Shown: positions 54,514 through 63,746, counted from the stretch's first letter. The stretch: 64,000 bases of DNA from Actinomycetota bacterium (GCA_009698615.1 WLPU01000009.1:1-64000), one strand, 5' to 3'. Program-made: numbers and translations. The notes: a model not told the origin generated them from the letters alone.

Positions 54514-55734
54514 CTAGGGGCGAATCCTGACGCCAGCAGCTCTAATCTCGGAAACATTTCGAGTACCAGTCAAAGCCATGGTGTTCACTAATTCACTCCT
54601 GAGAATTTCAATTACTTTATCTACACCTCGGCCACCATCAGCCATAACGCCATAGAGGTAGGCGCGGCCAATCAAAACACCCTTGGCGCCGAGCCCTATC
54701 GCTGCATAGACATCTTGCCCAGTGAGGACTCCGCCATCAATATAAACATCAACCTTGCTGCCAACAGCGCCAACAATTTCTTCAAGAATTTCTAGCGGGA
54801 CGGTACCTCTATCGAGCTGACGACCGCCGTGATTGGACAGAACTATTGCTTGAATTCCTATTTCCACAAGCATGCGTGCATCTTCAACACGCTGAACACC
54901 TTTAACAATAATCGGGCCATCCCACACTGAGCGCAACCACTTTACATCTTCAAAAGTCACAGATGAATCGAAGATTACTGATGCTAATTCAGAAAGAGAT
55001 TTCGTCCATCCGCGAAAGGCTGCAAACTCGAGTGGCGCGGTAGTCAAAAGATTCATCCACCATCGTGGCTTTCTGGCGATTGCCAAAATGGTCCCGAAAC
55101 GGATTTTGGGAGGAATCGTCAATCCATTTCGTACATCTTTTAAGCGGATTCCGCTGACGGCGGTATCAACAGTCAAAATTAAGGCTTCGAACCCACTATC
55201 TTTTGCTTGCTTAATAACTCCCAGACTGTCTTCTCGGTTCTTCATTAAATACAACTGGAACCAACGTCGCACGCCAGGAACAGCATCCCCTAGCTCTTTA
55301 GGCGAAGTCGTACCCATCGTTGAAAGGCAATAAACCATATTTTTAGCCTCTGCTACTTCAGCCACTGCAGGTTCGCCAGTGTGATGCATGAAGCGGGTAT
55401 AACCGGTGGGCGCAAAAATTATTGGCAGGTCAACTTTCTTGCCAAAGATCTCGGTAGAAGTGTCGATCTTGGAGGAATCCCTTAAGACAAACGGATTAAA
55501 TTCCACTCTCGAAAAAGTTTCTTTAGATCTGGCAATACTGATTTCCTCAAATGCGGCGCCATCCACATAATCAAAAACAACTTTAGGAACACTCTTGCGC
55601 GCGACCTCAGCAATATCTTTCACGGTCAGCGCTCTCTTCATGTGGAGTTTGCGCCTATTAAATGCTGGGCCGTTCCACTCAACTAATGAAAAGAAATACT
55701 TAGGGCTCGGCAGCTGCCGCTTACTTTTTGCCAT
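54514..55734 (-). CDS. lldD: FMN-dependent alpha-hydroxy-acid (L-lactate) dehydrogenase, copy 1
   Basis: This is an FMN (S)-2-hydroxy-acid dehydrogenase/oxidase, likely oxidising L-lactate and passing electrons to the quinone pool. The 406-aa protein has VFDYVDGAAFEEIS, FAPTGYTRFMHHTGEPAVA, WFQLYLMKNRE, RLKDVRNGLT and the active-site [13 protein letters not shown] with catalytic His and substrate Arg. It is about 50 percent identical by eye to the copy at 56607-57833 (paralogs, not tandem repeats). It lies 37 nt after the SDR on the same strand. Confidence 0.88.
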   Translation of the reverse strand: MAKSKRQLPSPKYFFSLVEWNGPAFNRRKLHMKRALTVKDIAEVARKSVPKVVFDYVDGAAFEEISIARSKETFSRVEFNPFVLRDSSKIDTSTEIFGKKVDLPIIFAPTGYTRFMHHTGEPAVAEVAEAKNMVYCLSTMGTTSPKELGDAVPGVRRWFQLYLMKNREDSLGVIKQAKDSGFEALILTVDTAVSGIRLKDVRNGLTIPPKIRFGTILAIARKPRWWMNLLTTAPLEFAAFRGWTKSLSELASVIFDSSVTFEDVKWLRSVWDGPIIVKGVQRVEDARMLVEIGIQAIVLSNHGGRQLDRGTVPLEILEEIVGAVGSKVDVYIDGGVLTGQDVYAAIGLGAKGVLIGRAYLYGVMADGGRGVDKVIEILRSELVNTMALTGTRNVSEIRAAGVRIRP

Positions 55735-55771
55735 GTGACACCCTAACTCTTAATCCGAATTGGCCAAAAAA

Positions 55772-56506
55772 TCATTTCGGAATGCGGAGACCCTGAAGAC
55801 CTCCATCGACACCCAGAGATGTGCCAGTGGTAGATCCTTGCATTGGGCTAGCCAAATAACAGATAGAACTGGCGACTTCTTCGGCAGAAACTAAACGGCC
55901 CATAGGTTGACGTGCTTCAAGTGCTTTTCTTTCGGCGGCAGGGTCTGACGCATTTCCAAGTAAGCGCTGTACCCATGGAGTATCTGCCGTACCAGGATTA
56001 ACGCAGTTAACTCTAATTCGATCCTTTAAGTGATCAGTTGCCATGGCTAGAGTCAATGAAAGCACGGCGCCTTTGGTGGCGCTATAAATTGCGCGATTTG
56101 GAATTCCGGCGGTAGCAGCAACAGAACAAGTATTGACTATTGCTGCCGCTTTGCTCTTTCGTAGCAATGGCAAGGCAGCACGTGAAACTCTCGCAATTCC
56201 GACAACATTAATATTGAAAACCTTGAGCCATTCTTCATCGGTGGCAGTCTCAATAGTGCCACTAGCTCCAATCGCCGCATTATTGATAACGATGTCGAGA
56301 GTAGAAATCTTCTTAAAAGCCTCTTGAACAGAAGCATCATCACTAATGTCGCATTTAACCCAGGTAGCGATTCCTGACATACCGCCTTCATTGAGATCAA
56401 AGCCGTAAACGCTCGCTCCACGATCGCGCAACATTGCAGCGGTAGCCAACCCAATTCCAGAACCAGCTCCCGTAACAATTGCGGTTAAGCCTTGGAACTC
56501 ACTCAT
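55772..56506 (-). CDS. Short-chain dehydrogenase/reductase, possible 2-keto-3-deoxy-sugar-acid dehydrogenase
   Basis: The 244-aa SDR has the NAD-binding TGAGSGIGLATAAML, the NNAAIGASG motif, the catalytic Ser and YSATKGAVLSL with Tyr-x-x-x-Lys, and NPGTADTPWVQRLLG. The C-terminal GTSLGVDGGLQGL is usual. The TPWVQRLL and EARQPMGRL segments recall 2-keto-3-deoxy-L-fuconate dehydrogenases from memory; this is not decisive. It sits between two lactate-type dehydrogenases, one of which diverges from it. Confidence 0.8.
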   Translation of the reverse strand: MSEFQGLTAIVTGAGSGIGLATAAMLRDRGASVYGFDLNEGGMSGIATWVKCDISDDASVQEAFKKISTLDIVINNAAIGASGTIETATDEEWLKVFNINVVGIARVSRAALPLLRKSKAAAIVNTCSVAATAGIPNRAIYSATKGAVLSLTLAMATDHLKDRIRVNCVNPGTADTPWVQRLLGNASDPAAERKALEARQPMGRLVSAEEVASSICYLASPMQGSTTGTSLGVDGGLQGLRIPK

Positions 56507-56542
56507 TCTTTCTCACTATTTCTCTCGTCAGTGTGTAACTTG

Positions 56543-56560
56543 TAGGAAATCCTATACGAT
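56543..56560 (+). promoter_or_regulatory. Dyad TAGGA-AA-TCCTA with an overlapping -10 box
   Basis: In the 100-nt spacer between the divergent SDR and lldD copy 2, TAGGAAATCCTA (56543-56554) forms a 5-bp dyad with 2-bp centre. It is followed directly by TACGAT (56555-56560), a fair TAnnnT -10 box. A palindrome just upstream of a -10 is a classic repressor site. No -35 is clear, and no regulator gene is adjacent. Confidence 0.4.
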
Positions 56561-56606
56561 AAAGGACGAAGCGCCTAGATACGAGAAATTAGAATGAGGC
56601 ATAGCA

Positions 56607-57833
56607 ATGAAGAGAAGGTTTCCACGCGTTCGAGAACTTAAGGGATTACTCCGCTTTCGCAAGCCGATCCTTAGCTCGAAAAAGCGCCGATTAGCGCGCG
56701 CACTTACTATTTACGATCTTCGAGTTGTGGCAAAACGTAGAACTCCTAAGGCTCCATTTGACTACACCGACGGTGCTGCCGATACCGAAGTAACTCTCTT
56801 GCGTGCACGCCAAGCATTTGATCGTCTTGAATTCCAACCACGTGTATTACGCGATGTTGCCAGCGTTGATACATCAACAATGATGCTCGGTAAAAAGTCC
56901 ACGTTGCCTTTCGGAATCGCTCCAACAGGTTTTGCTCGAATGATGCAAACAGAAGGAGAGATTGCAGGTTGTACTGCAGCAGAGCAAAAGGGAATCCCTT
57001 TTGCATTATCAACTCTTGGTACAACTTCCATTGAAGATGTTTGTGCTGCAGCACCTACTGGTAGAAATTGTTTTCAGTTGTACATGTGGAAAGACCGTGA
57101 TCGCAGCATGGCGTTGGTTAATCGCGCAAAGGATGCTGGCGTAGATACTCTGATCTTGACAGTCGATGTTCCCGTTGCTGGCGCGCGTTTGCGTGATGTT
57201 CGCAATGGCATGACAGTCCCGCCATCTCTCACGTTGCGCACGATTGGAAACGCGATTCCACGTCCAGCCTGGTGGATTAATTTCCTAACAACTGCCCCAT
57301 TAGAGTTTGCATCTCTTGATACCTGGAATGGCACTGTTGCCGAACTACTCGATTCGATGTTTGATCCGCACCTCACATTCGAAGATGTGAAATGGCTTCG
57401 TAAGCAATGGCAGGGAAAACTCGTTGTTAAAGGAATTCAACATGTAGCCGACGCAGTCGAAGCATTTTCTTGCGGTGCCGATGCGATTGTGCTTTCTAAT
57501 CATGGTGGCCGACAACTAGATAGGGCCCCAGTCCCCTTCTATTTACTTCCAGAAGTTCGAAAAGAGCTTGGTCCTAACTCTGAAATTCATTTAGATACCG
57601 GAATTATGCACGGCGCAGATATCGTCGCGGCCATAGCCATGGGTGCTAACTTCACGTGGATAGGTCGCGCCTATCTCTACGGTCTCATGGCCGGTGGCCG
57701 AGAGGGCGTGGATCGCTCACTAGATATTTTGCATCAGCAAGTAGTACGAACAATGAAACTCGTGGGGGCCAAGTCCATTGCTGAACTTGAGCCATCACAG
57801 GTGAAATTCCTTAGAGAAGGAAATCTCGCTTAA
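56607..57833 (+). CDS. FMN-dependent alpha-hydroxy-acid (L-lactate) dehydrogenase, copy 2
   Basis: The 408-aa protein has the same fold as the copy at 54514-55734: [54 protein letters not shown] and the catalytic [13 protein letters not shown]. The N-terminus is more basic ([20 protein letters not shown]), possibly for membrane association. It is on the plus strand, divergent from the SDR. The two paralogs may differ in substrate (lactate versus glycolate or other 2-hydroxy acids). The 3' end is 4 nt from the convergent Gfo/Idh gene. Confidence 0.87.
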   Translation: MKRRFPRVRELKGLLRFRKPILSSKKRRLARALTIYDLRVVAKRRTPKAPFDYTDGAADTEVTLLRARQAFDRLEFQPRVLRDVASVDTSTMMLGKKSTLPFGIAPTGFARMMQTEGEIAGCTAAEQKGIPFALSTLGTTSIEDVCAAAPTGRNCFQLYMWKDRDRSMALVNRAKDAGVDTLILTVDVPVAGARLRDVRNGMTVPPSLTLRTIGNAIPRPAWWINFLTTAPLEFASLDTWNGTVAELLDSMFDPHLTFEDVKWLRKQWQGKLVVKGIQHVADAVEAFSCGADAIVLSNHGGRQLDRAPVPFYLLPEVRKELGPNSEIHLDTGIMHGADIVAAIAMGANFTWIGRAYLYGLMAGGREGVDRSLDILHQQVVRTMKLVGAKSIAELEPSQVKFLREGNLA

Positions 57834-57837
57834 TTCA

Positions 57838-58806
57838 CTATTTCTTCATGCTTGCAAAGATTTCATCGAAGAACTCAGCAAATGCTAATGATTCTGTGAG
57901 CGGCATTAGCCATGCTCGCTCTCCCCGAATCTTGCGGGCAAATGAATCAGCCATAAGGCGATAAGGGTCACACGCTGCAAAAGTTTCGACAGTTTTATTG
58001 CCGTCTATCGTTATTTCAATCGTACTCTCTGCATTACACGAATTAAACGCCGCATTGCCGCCCATTGCGATTGTGCCTTTGCTGCCGGTGACATCAAAAT
58101 ACAAAGTATCTGGGGTATTCATTGATGTAACTGTTTCTGCCTTTGCTCCACCAATTGTAAAATTAGTCTTAACGGTTTCGTCAGAACCTTTTGGATGCCA
58201 TTTAACATCTGTCGAAATAATTTTGTGTGGAGCGAAATCCATCAGCCACAGTGGGGCAACTACAGAATATGGTCCGAGATCGTAGGTACCGCCACCTCCT
58301 AATTCTGGCTCAGTGCGAATGTTCTCTGGATCAAGGCCATCATAGGTAAAGCAACTCCGAATCGACTCAACCTTTCCTATCACTCCAGAATCAACCAATT
58401 CTTTAAAGCGAACGGTGCGTGGATGCCAACGATTCCAACTAGCTTCCATAAATAGTTTTCCAGTCTTTGCCTGCACTGCCATGGACTCTCGTACCTCTGA
58501 AGCGTTCATTGCAAGAGGCTTTTCACAAAGAACATGCTTTCCGGCCTGCATGGCTTTAATCGACCATGGAATATGCAATGAGTTTGGCAAAGAGATATAA
58601 ACTGCTTCAACTTTTGGATCCACCAGCATCTCTTCATAAGTGCCATAGATGGGTCCAGTTGGTTCGAGCTCGGCTGCTCGCTCCGGATGGTGTGAAGCGA
58701 CCGAGTAAATTTCGCCAACAGTGGAGCCCTTCAGCGCAGGGTAGAGCGCCTTCTTTGCAATCATTCCAGCGCCAATAAAACCCCAACGAACTTTTTCCAT
58801 TTTCAT
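57838..58806 (-). CDS. Gfo/Idh/MocA-family oxidoreductase
   Basis: The 322-aa NAD(P)-dependent oxidoreductase has the Rossmann start VRWGFIGAGMIAKKALYPAL, the signature HVLCEKPLAMNASEVRES and the catalytic-region GGGTYDLGPYSVVAPLWLM. Members act on sugars, inositols or diols. It is the last gene of the hydroxyproline operon (18 nt after the epimerase), but its substrate in that pathway is not evident. Confidence 0.85.
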   Translation of the reverse strand: MKMEKVRWGFIGAGMIAKKALYPALKGSTVGEIYSVASHHPERAAELEPTGPIYGTYEEMLVDPKVEAVYISLPNSLHIPWSIKAMQAGKHVLCEKPLAMNASEVRESMAVQAKTGKLFMEASWNRWHPRTVRFKELVDSGVIGKVESIRSCFTYDGLDPENIRTEPELGGGGTYDLGPYSVVAPLWLMDFAPHKIISTDVKWHPKGSDETVKTNFTIGGAKAETVTSMNTPDTLYFDVTGSKGTIAMGGNAAFNSCNAESTIEITIDGNKTVETFAACDPYRLMADSFARKIRGERAWLMPLTESLAFAEFFDEIFASMKK

Positions 58807-58824
58807 CTCCTTTTGTTTGCGAAT

Positions 58825-59829
58825 TTAAACTAGAAAGCCTGCAGGAAACGGATCAGCTGGATCTAGGGTCCATGTTGCTTCACCCATCACCCAAGCTCTT
58901 CCGGTGATTGCCGGAATAATTGCTGGAAAATCTCCTACTGTTGTCCTGCCAACAATGCGACCTTGGAATTGTGAGCCGATCCAAGATTCATTTGCAAGTA
59001 CATCGCCATCGCTAAATTCACCGCGAGCAACCATTTGCGCTAAACGTGCACTCGTACCCGTTCCACATGGAGAACGATCAAACCAGCCAGGATGAATTGC
59101 CATTGCGTTCCTCCAATGGAATTTATTGTCACCTGGTGAGATGAAATCAATATGATGACAGACTGCAATTTCAGGATTTTCTGGATGCACTGGGCGATTC
59201 TGTTCATTGATTGCATTTGAAATCGCCAGACCGGCTGTTAAGAACTTTTGGCCGTTTTCTCTTGCAAAATTAATTTCTACCCGATCTACCGGAATAATTG
59301 CGTAGAAATTTCCTCCAAATGCCATGTCGTATGTGATCTTTCCGTATCCAGGTACATCTACTACTTGATCAAGGGCATAGGAAAAAGATGGGACGTTGAT
59401 TAACGTGACGTTGAGTGCCTTGCCATTTTTTACCGCAACTTCGACGGTGACGACACCAGCAGGTGTATCTAAGCGAATGGTCGTGATTGGCTCTACAACT
59501 TTCACCATCGCTTTTTCGACAAGGACTGTCGCAACGCCAATAGTTCCGTGTCCACACATTGGTAAACAACCAGAAACCTCTATGTAAAGAACTCCCCAAT
59601 CACAATCTGGACGCGTGGAAGGTTGCAAGATCGCACCACTCATCGCGCTATGCCCACGAGGTTCATACATCAACCATTGACGAATTTCATCCATGTGCTC
59701 AAGGAAATATTGGCGACGCTCGAACATTGTCTTGCCAGGGATTACTTCGACACCACTTGTCACAACGCGTGCTGGCATGCCCTCAGTGTGAGATTCGACG
59801 GTGGTGACGGTGCGAAGACTTTTCTTCAT
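58825..59829 (-). CDS. 4-hydroxyproline 2-epimerase (proline racemase family)
   Basis: This enzyme interconverts trans-4-hydroxy-L-proline and cis-4-hydroxy-D-proline by a two-base mechanism. The 334-aa protein has both catalytic cysteines: LPMCGHGTIGV and DRSPCGTGTSARLAQM. In trans-3-hydroxyproline dehydratases the first of these is usually Thr or Ser, so an epimerase/racemase is indicated; a proline racemase cannot be excluded. It is fifth in a six-gene operon with D-hydroxyproline dehydrogenase and the deaminase, which supports the hydroxyproline substrate. Confidence 0.88.
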   Translation of the reverse strand: MKKSLRTVTTVESHTEGMPARVVTSGVEVIPGKTMFERRQYFLEHMDEIRQWLMYEPRGHSAMSGAILQPSTRPDCDWGVLYIEVSGCLPMCGHGTIGVATVLVEKAMVKVVEPITTIRLDTPAGVVTVEVAVKNGKALNVTLINVPSFSYALDQVVDVPGYGKITYDMAFGGNFYAIIPVDRVEINFARENGQKFLTAGLAISNAINEQNRPVHPENPEIAVCHHIDFISPGDNKFHWRNAMAIHPGWFDRSPCGTGTSARLAQMVARGEFSDGDVLANESWIGSQFQGRIVGRTTVGDFPAIIPAITGRAWVMGEATWTLDPADPFPAGFLV

Positions 59830-59841
59830 GTGGCCTAAACG

Positions 59842-60750
59842 TTATTTCTTTCGTTTAGCGTAAAAATCCAATGCCTTTGCAACATCTTTGCGCAATTGCG
59901 CTTCATCTCCTGCTGGTAATGGCAATCGTGGTAAACGAGTTGGACCACCGTAGCGACCAACAATATCCATCGTCACCTTAATTGCTTGAATAAACTCTTT
60001 ACGACTGTCCCAATGAAAGAGATTGTGGACTGCTGCATACGCCGGCGCAGCTTCGGTGAACTTCCCGGCAAGCGCCAAATTATAAATCTCTGCAGATTCT
60101 TTCGGCATTGCATTTGGAAATCCTGCGATCCAACCGACAACTCCTCCGGTGGCAAGTTCTAGCAAAACATCGTCAGCGCCAATTAGCACTTCGATACGTG
60201 GGGCGTGATGATGAATCTGCCAGACACGACGAACGTCTCCAGAGAATTCCTTAATTGCTACAACATTTTCGACAGCATCGGCAATCTTTGCAACTAATTG
60301 CGGGGTCACATCTACTTTCGTATCAAATGGATTGTTGTAAGCAATGATTGGCATTCCAACTTTGCCGACCTCTTTGTAATGAGCGACCACTTCGTCATCA
60401 TTGGCGCGGTATGAGGTTGGTGGAAGCAACATCAGCGCATGCGCACCAGCTTCTGCTGCATGTTCTGCCCACTTGCGTGCCTCAGTGGCGCCATATGCGC
60501 CAACTCCGGCAACAATATGAAAACCTTTTGGCGCAGCAGCAATAGAAGTTTCGAGGAGTTTACGGCGCTCCTCTGGAGTCAGGACTTGATACTCCCCAAG
60601 TGAGCCATTTGTGATCGCTCCATGAGTGTCGTTAGCAGCTAACCACTGAATGTGTTCCCCGTATTTATCAAAGTCCAGACTTAAGTCAGCGCGAAACGGA
60701 GTCGCTGTCGCAGTGAGAATTCCATGCCATGGTTTCGTTGATTGGGCCAT
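59842..60750 (-). CDS. DHDPS/NAL-family enzyme, likely 1-pyrroline-4-hydroxy-2-carboxylate deaminase
   Basis: This is a TIM-barrel Schiff-base lyase of 302 aa. The start is typical for the family (GILTATATPFRADLSLDFDK), and the Schiff-base lysine lies in VVAIKEFSGDVRRVW. GSLGEYQVLTPEERRKL is the family GxxGE region (Gly-Ser-Leu-Gly-Glu). In context it probably deaminates and dehydrates the D-hydroxyproline oxidation product to 2-oxoglutarate semialdehyde. DapA activity is less likely as lysine genes are absent. Confidence 0.82.
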   Translation of the reverse strand: MAQSTKPWHGILTATATPFRADLSLDFDKYGEHIQWLAANDTHGAITNGSLGEYQVLTPEERRKLLETSIAAAPKGFHIVAGVGAYGATEARKWAEHAAEAGAHALMLLPPTSYRANDDEVVAHYKEVGKVGMPIIAYNNPFDTKVDVTPQLVAKIADAVENVVAIKEFSGDVRRVWQIHHHAPRIEVLIGADDVLLELATGGVVGWIAGFPNAMPKESAEIYNLALAGKFTEAAPAYAAVHNLFHWDSRKEFIQAIKVTMDIVGRYGGPTRLPRLPLPAGDEAQLRKDVAKALDFYAKRKK

Positions 60751-60778
60751 GGCGTTTAACTTAGTGCCTGATCAAGAC

Positions 60779-62191
60779 TTATTCAATGTGGGGAGCGTGT
60801 TCAAGTATTCCTAGGGGTAGAGGAGTGACAATTGGCCGACTTGATGCCGATATATAATCTTGAATTGTGGGATTAATCCCTGATTCTCTTCCAACAATGT
60901 CGATAACGGCTCGACCACATATCCTGCCTTGGCACATACCCATTCCTGTACGAGTAAATAGTTTTACGGTGCGCGCATCAGTGGCTCCGAGTTCTGTGAT
61001 GCTGTCTTGTATTTGCTCCATAGTTACTTCTTCACATCGACAGATGCAAGTATCAGGGGCTAGCCACTCTTGCCAACCAGGTTTGACTGGATAACTTGAA
61101 ATAAGTGCCGAGGCAAATTTTCGTTCTTTCTTTCTCTGTGCCAAGAGTGGCTCTAACTTCCCCTTTAGTTCGACATCAGTTAAATGGCCAAATTGAGCTG
61201 CTGCTGCAAATCCGGCAATCTTGCCTTCTGTGAGAGAGAGTTGATGGCCACCAATTCCTGTGATCTCGCCAGCAGCGAAAACATTCTGCATACTTGTTCT
61301 CTGCATTTCATCGACAGTGACGAAAACACTTTTGTCTTCTTCTAATACATCCTGTTTTAAGTTCAAGTTACTTGCCAGTGACAAATCTGCAGTGAATCCC
61401 CATCCCACTGCAAGTGAGTCACACTTGATAATCTCTTGAGCTTTTGCTCTAAAATTTCGCCCTATCGTTGCAATCGTGACACTTTCCAGTGTGCCATCAG
61501 ACCCAGCGTTTGCCTGGATCACGGCACTACCGCGTTGTTGCCGAATCTTGTATTTCGCTAGAGTTTGAAAGTAACCGAGGCCTTCTCTGAGTTTCGCTCT
61601 ATTTGCAAGAACGATATGAAACTTCGGGATCCAACGCGTCAGCCGATTTGCATCCAGCAAAGCAACTATTTCTGCTCCGGCTTCTGCCAAGCCTGCCGCG
61701 ACAGGAAGTAAAAATGGGCCAGTACCTGCCACCACTATCCGCTTTCCCGGCAATACATAATTTCCTTTAAGTAGTCCTTGCGCACCCCCTGGTGTCATAA
61801 CACCAGGAATATCCCACCCAGGAAAAGGAAGTGATCGGTCATAGGCACCTGTTGAAAGAATTAAATTTTTTACATCAATGGTGCGGCCAACTCCGCCAAC
61901 GAGCAGATGAAGAGTGATGTGCTCATCGTGTGGCGAGGCACGCCACACATGTGCATTGGATAGAACTTCAATATTTACAGATTGCGCGACCCGTTGTCGA
62001 AGTTGATTTCCTTTTTCAAAATCATGGCGGATTGCCTCTTGCTTACCCCATGCACCATTTTCTGGAAGATGTCTCCAGTATTGACCGCCAAGTCGCGGAG
62101 CGCTGTCAATGAGCAAAACTTTCGACCCTGATTCTCCTGCTGCAAGAGCTGCAGCTAACCCAGCCGGACCACCTCCGATTATTGTGATCAC
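60779..62191 (-). CDS. D-hydroxyproline dehydrogenase-type FAD/[2Fe-2S] subunit (HcnB-like)
   Basis: The 470-aa flavoprotein has an N-terminal FAD site (ITIIGGGPAGLAAALAA), a second nucleotide motif (RIVVAGTGPFLLPVAAGL), and a C-terminal BFD-like Cys cluster (CICRCEEVTMEQI...GMCQGRICG). It resembles the alpha subunit of the heterotrimeric D-hydroxyproline dehydrogenase/opine oxidase/HcnB group. It overlaps the small ferredoxin-like subunit by 4 nt, consistent with complex assembly. Confidence 0.85.
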   Translation of the reverse strand: MITIIGGGPAGLAAALAAGESGSKVLLIDSAPRLGGQYWRHLPENGAWGKQEAIRHDFEKGNQLRQRVAQSVNIEVLSNAHVWRASPHDEHITLHLLVGGVGRTIDVKNLILSTGAYDRSLPFPGWDIPGVMTPGGAQGLLKGNYVLPGKRIVVAGTGPFLLPVAAGLAEAGAEIVALLDANRLTRWIPKFHIVLANRAKLREGLGYFQTLAKYKIRQQRGSAVIQANAGSDGTLESVTIATIGRNFRAKAQEIIKCDSLAVGWGFTADLSLASNLNLKQDVLEEDKSVFVTVDEMQRTSMQNVFAAGEITGIGGHQLSLTEGKIAGFAAAAQFGHLTDVELKGKLEPLLAQRKKERKFASALISSYPVKPGWQEWLAPDTCICRCEEVTMEQIQDSITELGATDARTVKLFTRTGMGMCQGRICGRAVIDIVGRESGINPTIQDYISASSRPIVTPLPLGILEHAPHIE

Positions 62192-62469
62192 GAAGCGCCT
62201 TCAATGGGATAAGCACCCGAACCTTGTTGATTGATTACTTGTATTGCTTCTGCAACTTCAGTAAGACATGCTCTCTGATTTGGAACTCCATTGATGACAA
62301 CGAGGCAATCAAAACAAACACCGATCCCACAGAACATTCCCCGTGGCTTATTCTCGATACGTGTAGAACGCAAAACTTTCGTTCCACTTTCGAGCAGCGC
62401 TGCACCAATACTCTGTCCGGGAATTGCAGAGACCTCGATTCCGTCAAAGAAAAAAGTTAATTTCTTCAT
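62188..62469 (-). CDS. [2Fe-2S] ferredoxin-like small subunit (HcnA-like)
   Basis: The 93-aa protein MKKLTFFFDGIEVSAIPGQS has the plant-type ferredoxin-like Cys spacing GMFCGIGVCFDCLVVING...NQRACLT. The track ORF begins 48 codons upstream inside the flavoprotein gene; the ATG at 62469 overlaps that gene's stop by 4 nt and is the true start. It joins the two flavin subunits as the electron-transfer subunit. Confidence 0.88.
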   Translation of the reverse strand: MKKLTFFFDGIEVSAIPGQSIGAALLESGTKVLRSTRIENKPRGMFCGIGVCFDCLVVINGVPNQRACLTEVAEAIQVINQQGSGAYPIEGAS

Positions 62470-63647
62470 GATGCTAGTACTGCTGTAAATCTGGCCGGTG
62501 AAAAAGCACTTGCATCCATAAACGGTGTAGCCGCTGTTACTTGTGAAGTGATGAGTTCTGCAGTAGCTGGAGCTAAACCGATGCCAGCGCCTTCGTGTCC
62601 TGCTGCGTGCCATAATCCTGTTACCAGCGGATCTTGCCCAATTACCGGAAGGTGATCTGGCGCATAAGGCCTAAATCCTCTATATGCGCGCACGAGTTGA
62701 ACATTGCGCAATACCGGAAAGAGCGAAATAGCTTGCGCCGCTAGTACCCGCAAAATAGAAATATCGAGGTCTGATTTAAAACCCACTCTTTCTCGACTAG
62801 CGCCAATCAAAATAGTTCCACTCTTTGTTCCTTCGACAACTGCGCTCGATTGCAAATCGGCATCTCCGCTTGCAACATTTGCTACATAGTCAGAGTCATA
62901 GACTTTATGAGAAATCAAGTGAGCAGCTGGGGCAGTTACAAGAATGAATCCTCGCCGCGGTGCTATTGGCAAGAACGAACCAGCCAGTTGTGCGATCTCT
63001 CCCGCCCATGTTCCAGTGGCGTTAACAACAATCCGAGTCGCAAACTCCCCTTGATTGGTGAGTACGCTCTTGACTCCTACTGAATCTTTGTTGATTGCAA
63101 TCACATCTGCACCCGAAATAACGTTTCCACCACGCTGGCGTAAAATTCGCAGCATTCTCGCTGCTGCGAGCATTGGTTGGCATTGCGCATCACCTGGATA
63201 ATGAATTCCGTAATCCACTTCATGAGACAAATACGGTTCTAATAGGCGAAGCTCCTTGCTTCCCACTTCAATGGCTTCAACTCCGGCGACTTCCTGCTGT
63301 CGGCTAAGAGATCGCAGCGCAGTTTTCCCGTTGTCGCTTCGAGATACGACAATTCCACCCTTGGCTTCTAATTCAAATCCTCCGCCAATTTCTTCAGAAA
63401 TTTCAAACCATGCATTTCTGGATCGCATCGCTAAAGTAAGTTCGGCCCCAGGTTCTTTATCTGAAACTAAAATATTTCCTTCGCCAGCACCTGTCGTCCC
63501 ACCTGCAATTGGTCCACGATCAAGGACTAAAACTTTTAACCCCGCGCCACTAAGTTTCAGCGCACATGCAGCCCCGACAACTCCTGCACCAATAACTATG
63601 GCATCCGGGTGAGACTTGAAATCTGGCACGCCGTAGAGGTTACTCAC
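62466..63647 (-). CDS. FAD-dependent D-amino-acid/D-hydroxyproline dehydrogenase catalytic subunit
   Basis: The 393-aa DAO-family flavoprotein has DAIVIGAGVVGAACALKL, GGTTGAGEGNILVSD and the C-terminal RPYAPDHLPVIGQDP and HAAGHEGAGIGLAPATAELI. It is the likely catalytic beta subunit of the three-part dehydrogenase that oxidises cis-4-hydroxy-D-proline, feeding electrons to the quinone chain through the two Fe-S subunits. The start is a GTG without a clear Shine-Dalgarno; leaderless translation is possible. It is the operon's first gene, divergent from korA. Confidence 0.85.
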   Translation of the reverse strand: MSNLYGVPDFKSHPDAIVIGAGVVGAACALKLSGAGLKVLVLDRGPIAGGTTGAGEGNILVSDKEPGAELTLAMRSRNAWFEISEEIGGGFELEAKGGIVVSRSDNGKTALRSLSRQQEVAGVEAIEVGSKELRLLEPYLSHEVDYGIHYPGDAQCQPMLAAARMLRILRQRGGNVISGADVIAINKDSVGVKSVLTNQGEFATRIVVNATGTWAGEIAQLAGSFLPIAPRRGFILVTAPAAHLISHKVYDSDYVANVASGDADLQSSAVVEGTKSGTILIGASRERVGFKSDLDISILRVLAAQAISLFPVLRNVQLVRAYRGFRPYAPDHLPVIGQDPLVTGLWHAAGHEGAGIGLAPATAELITSQVTAATPFMDASAFSPARFTAVLAS

Positions 63648-63746
63648 TTATTGCGGCGGGCGTGAGAGCCTGCTCTGAGATGAAAATTATTGCCTTTGTT
63701 CTAAAAAGCCCTAGTCAAATGGCTCCAAAGTGAGCAAGATAAAGGG

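Noticed and set aside
62470-62613. Extension of the ferredoxin-like subunit ORF into the upstream flavoprotein gene
   Set aside because: The 4-nt overlap start at 62469 gives the family N-terminus; the extension is the flavoprotein gene out of frame.
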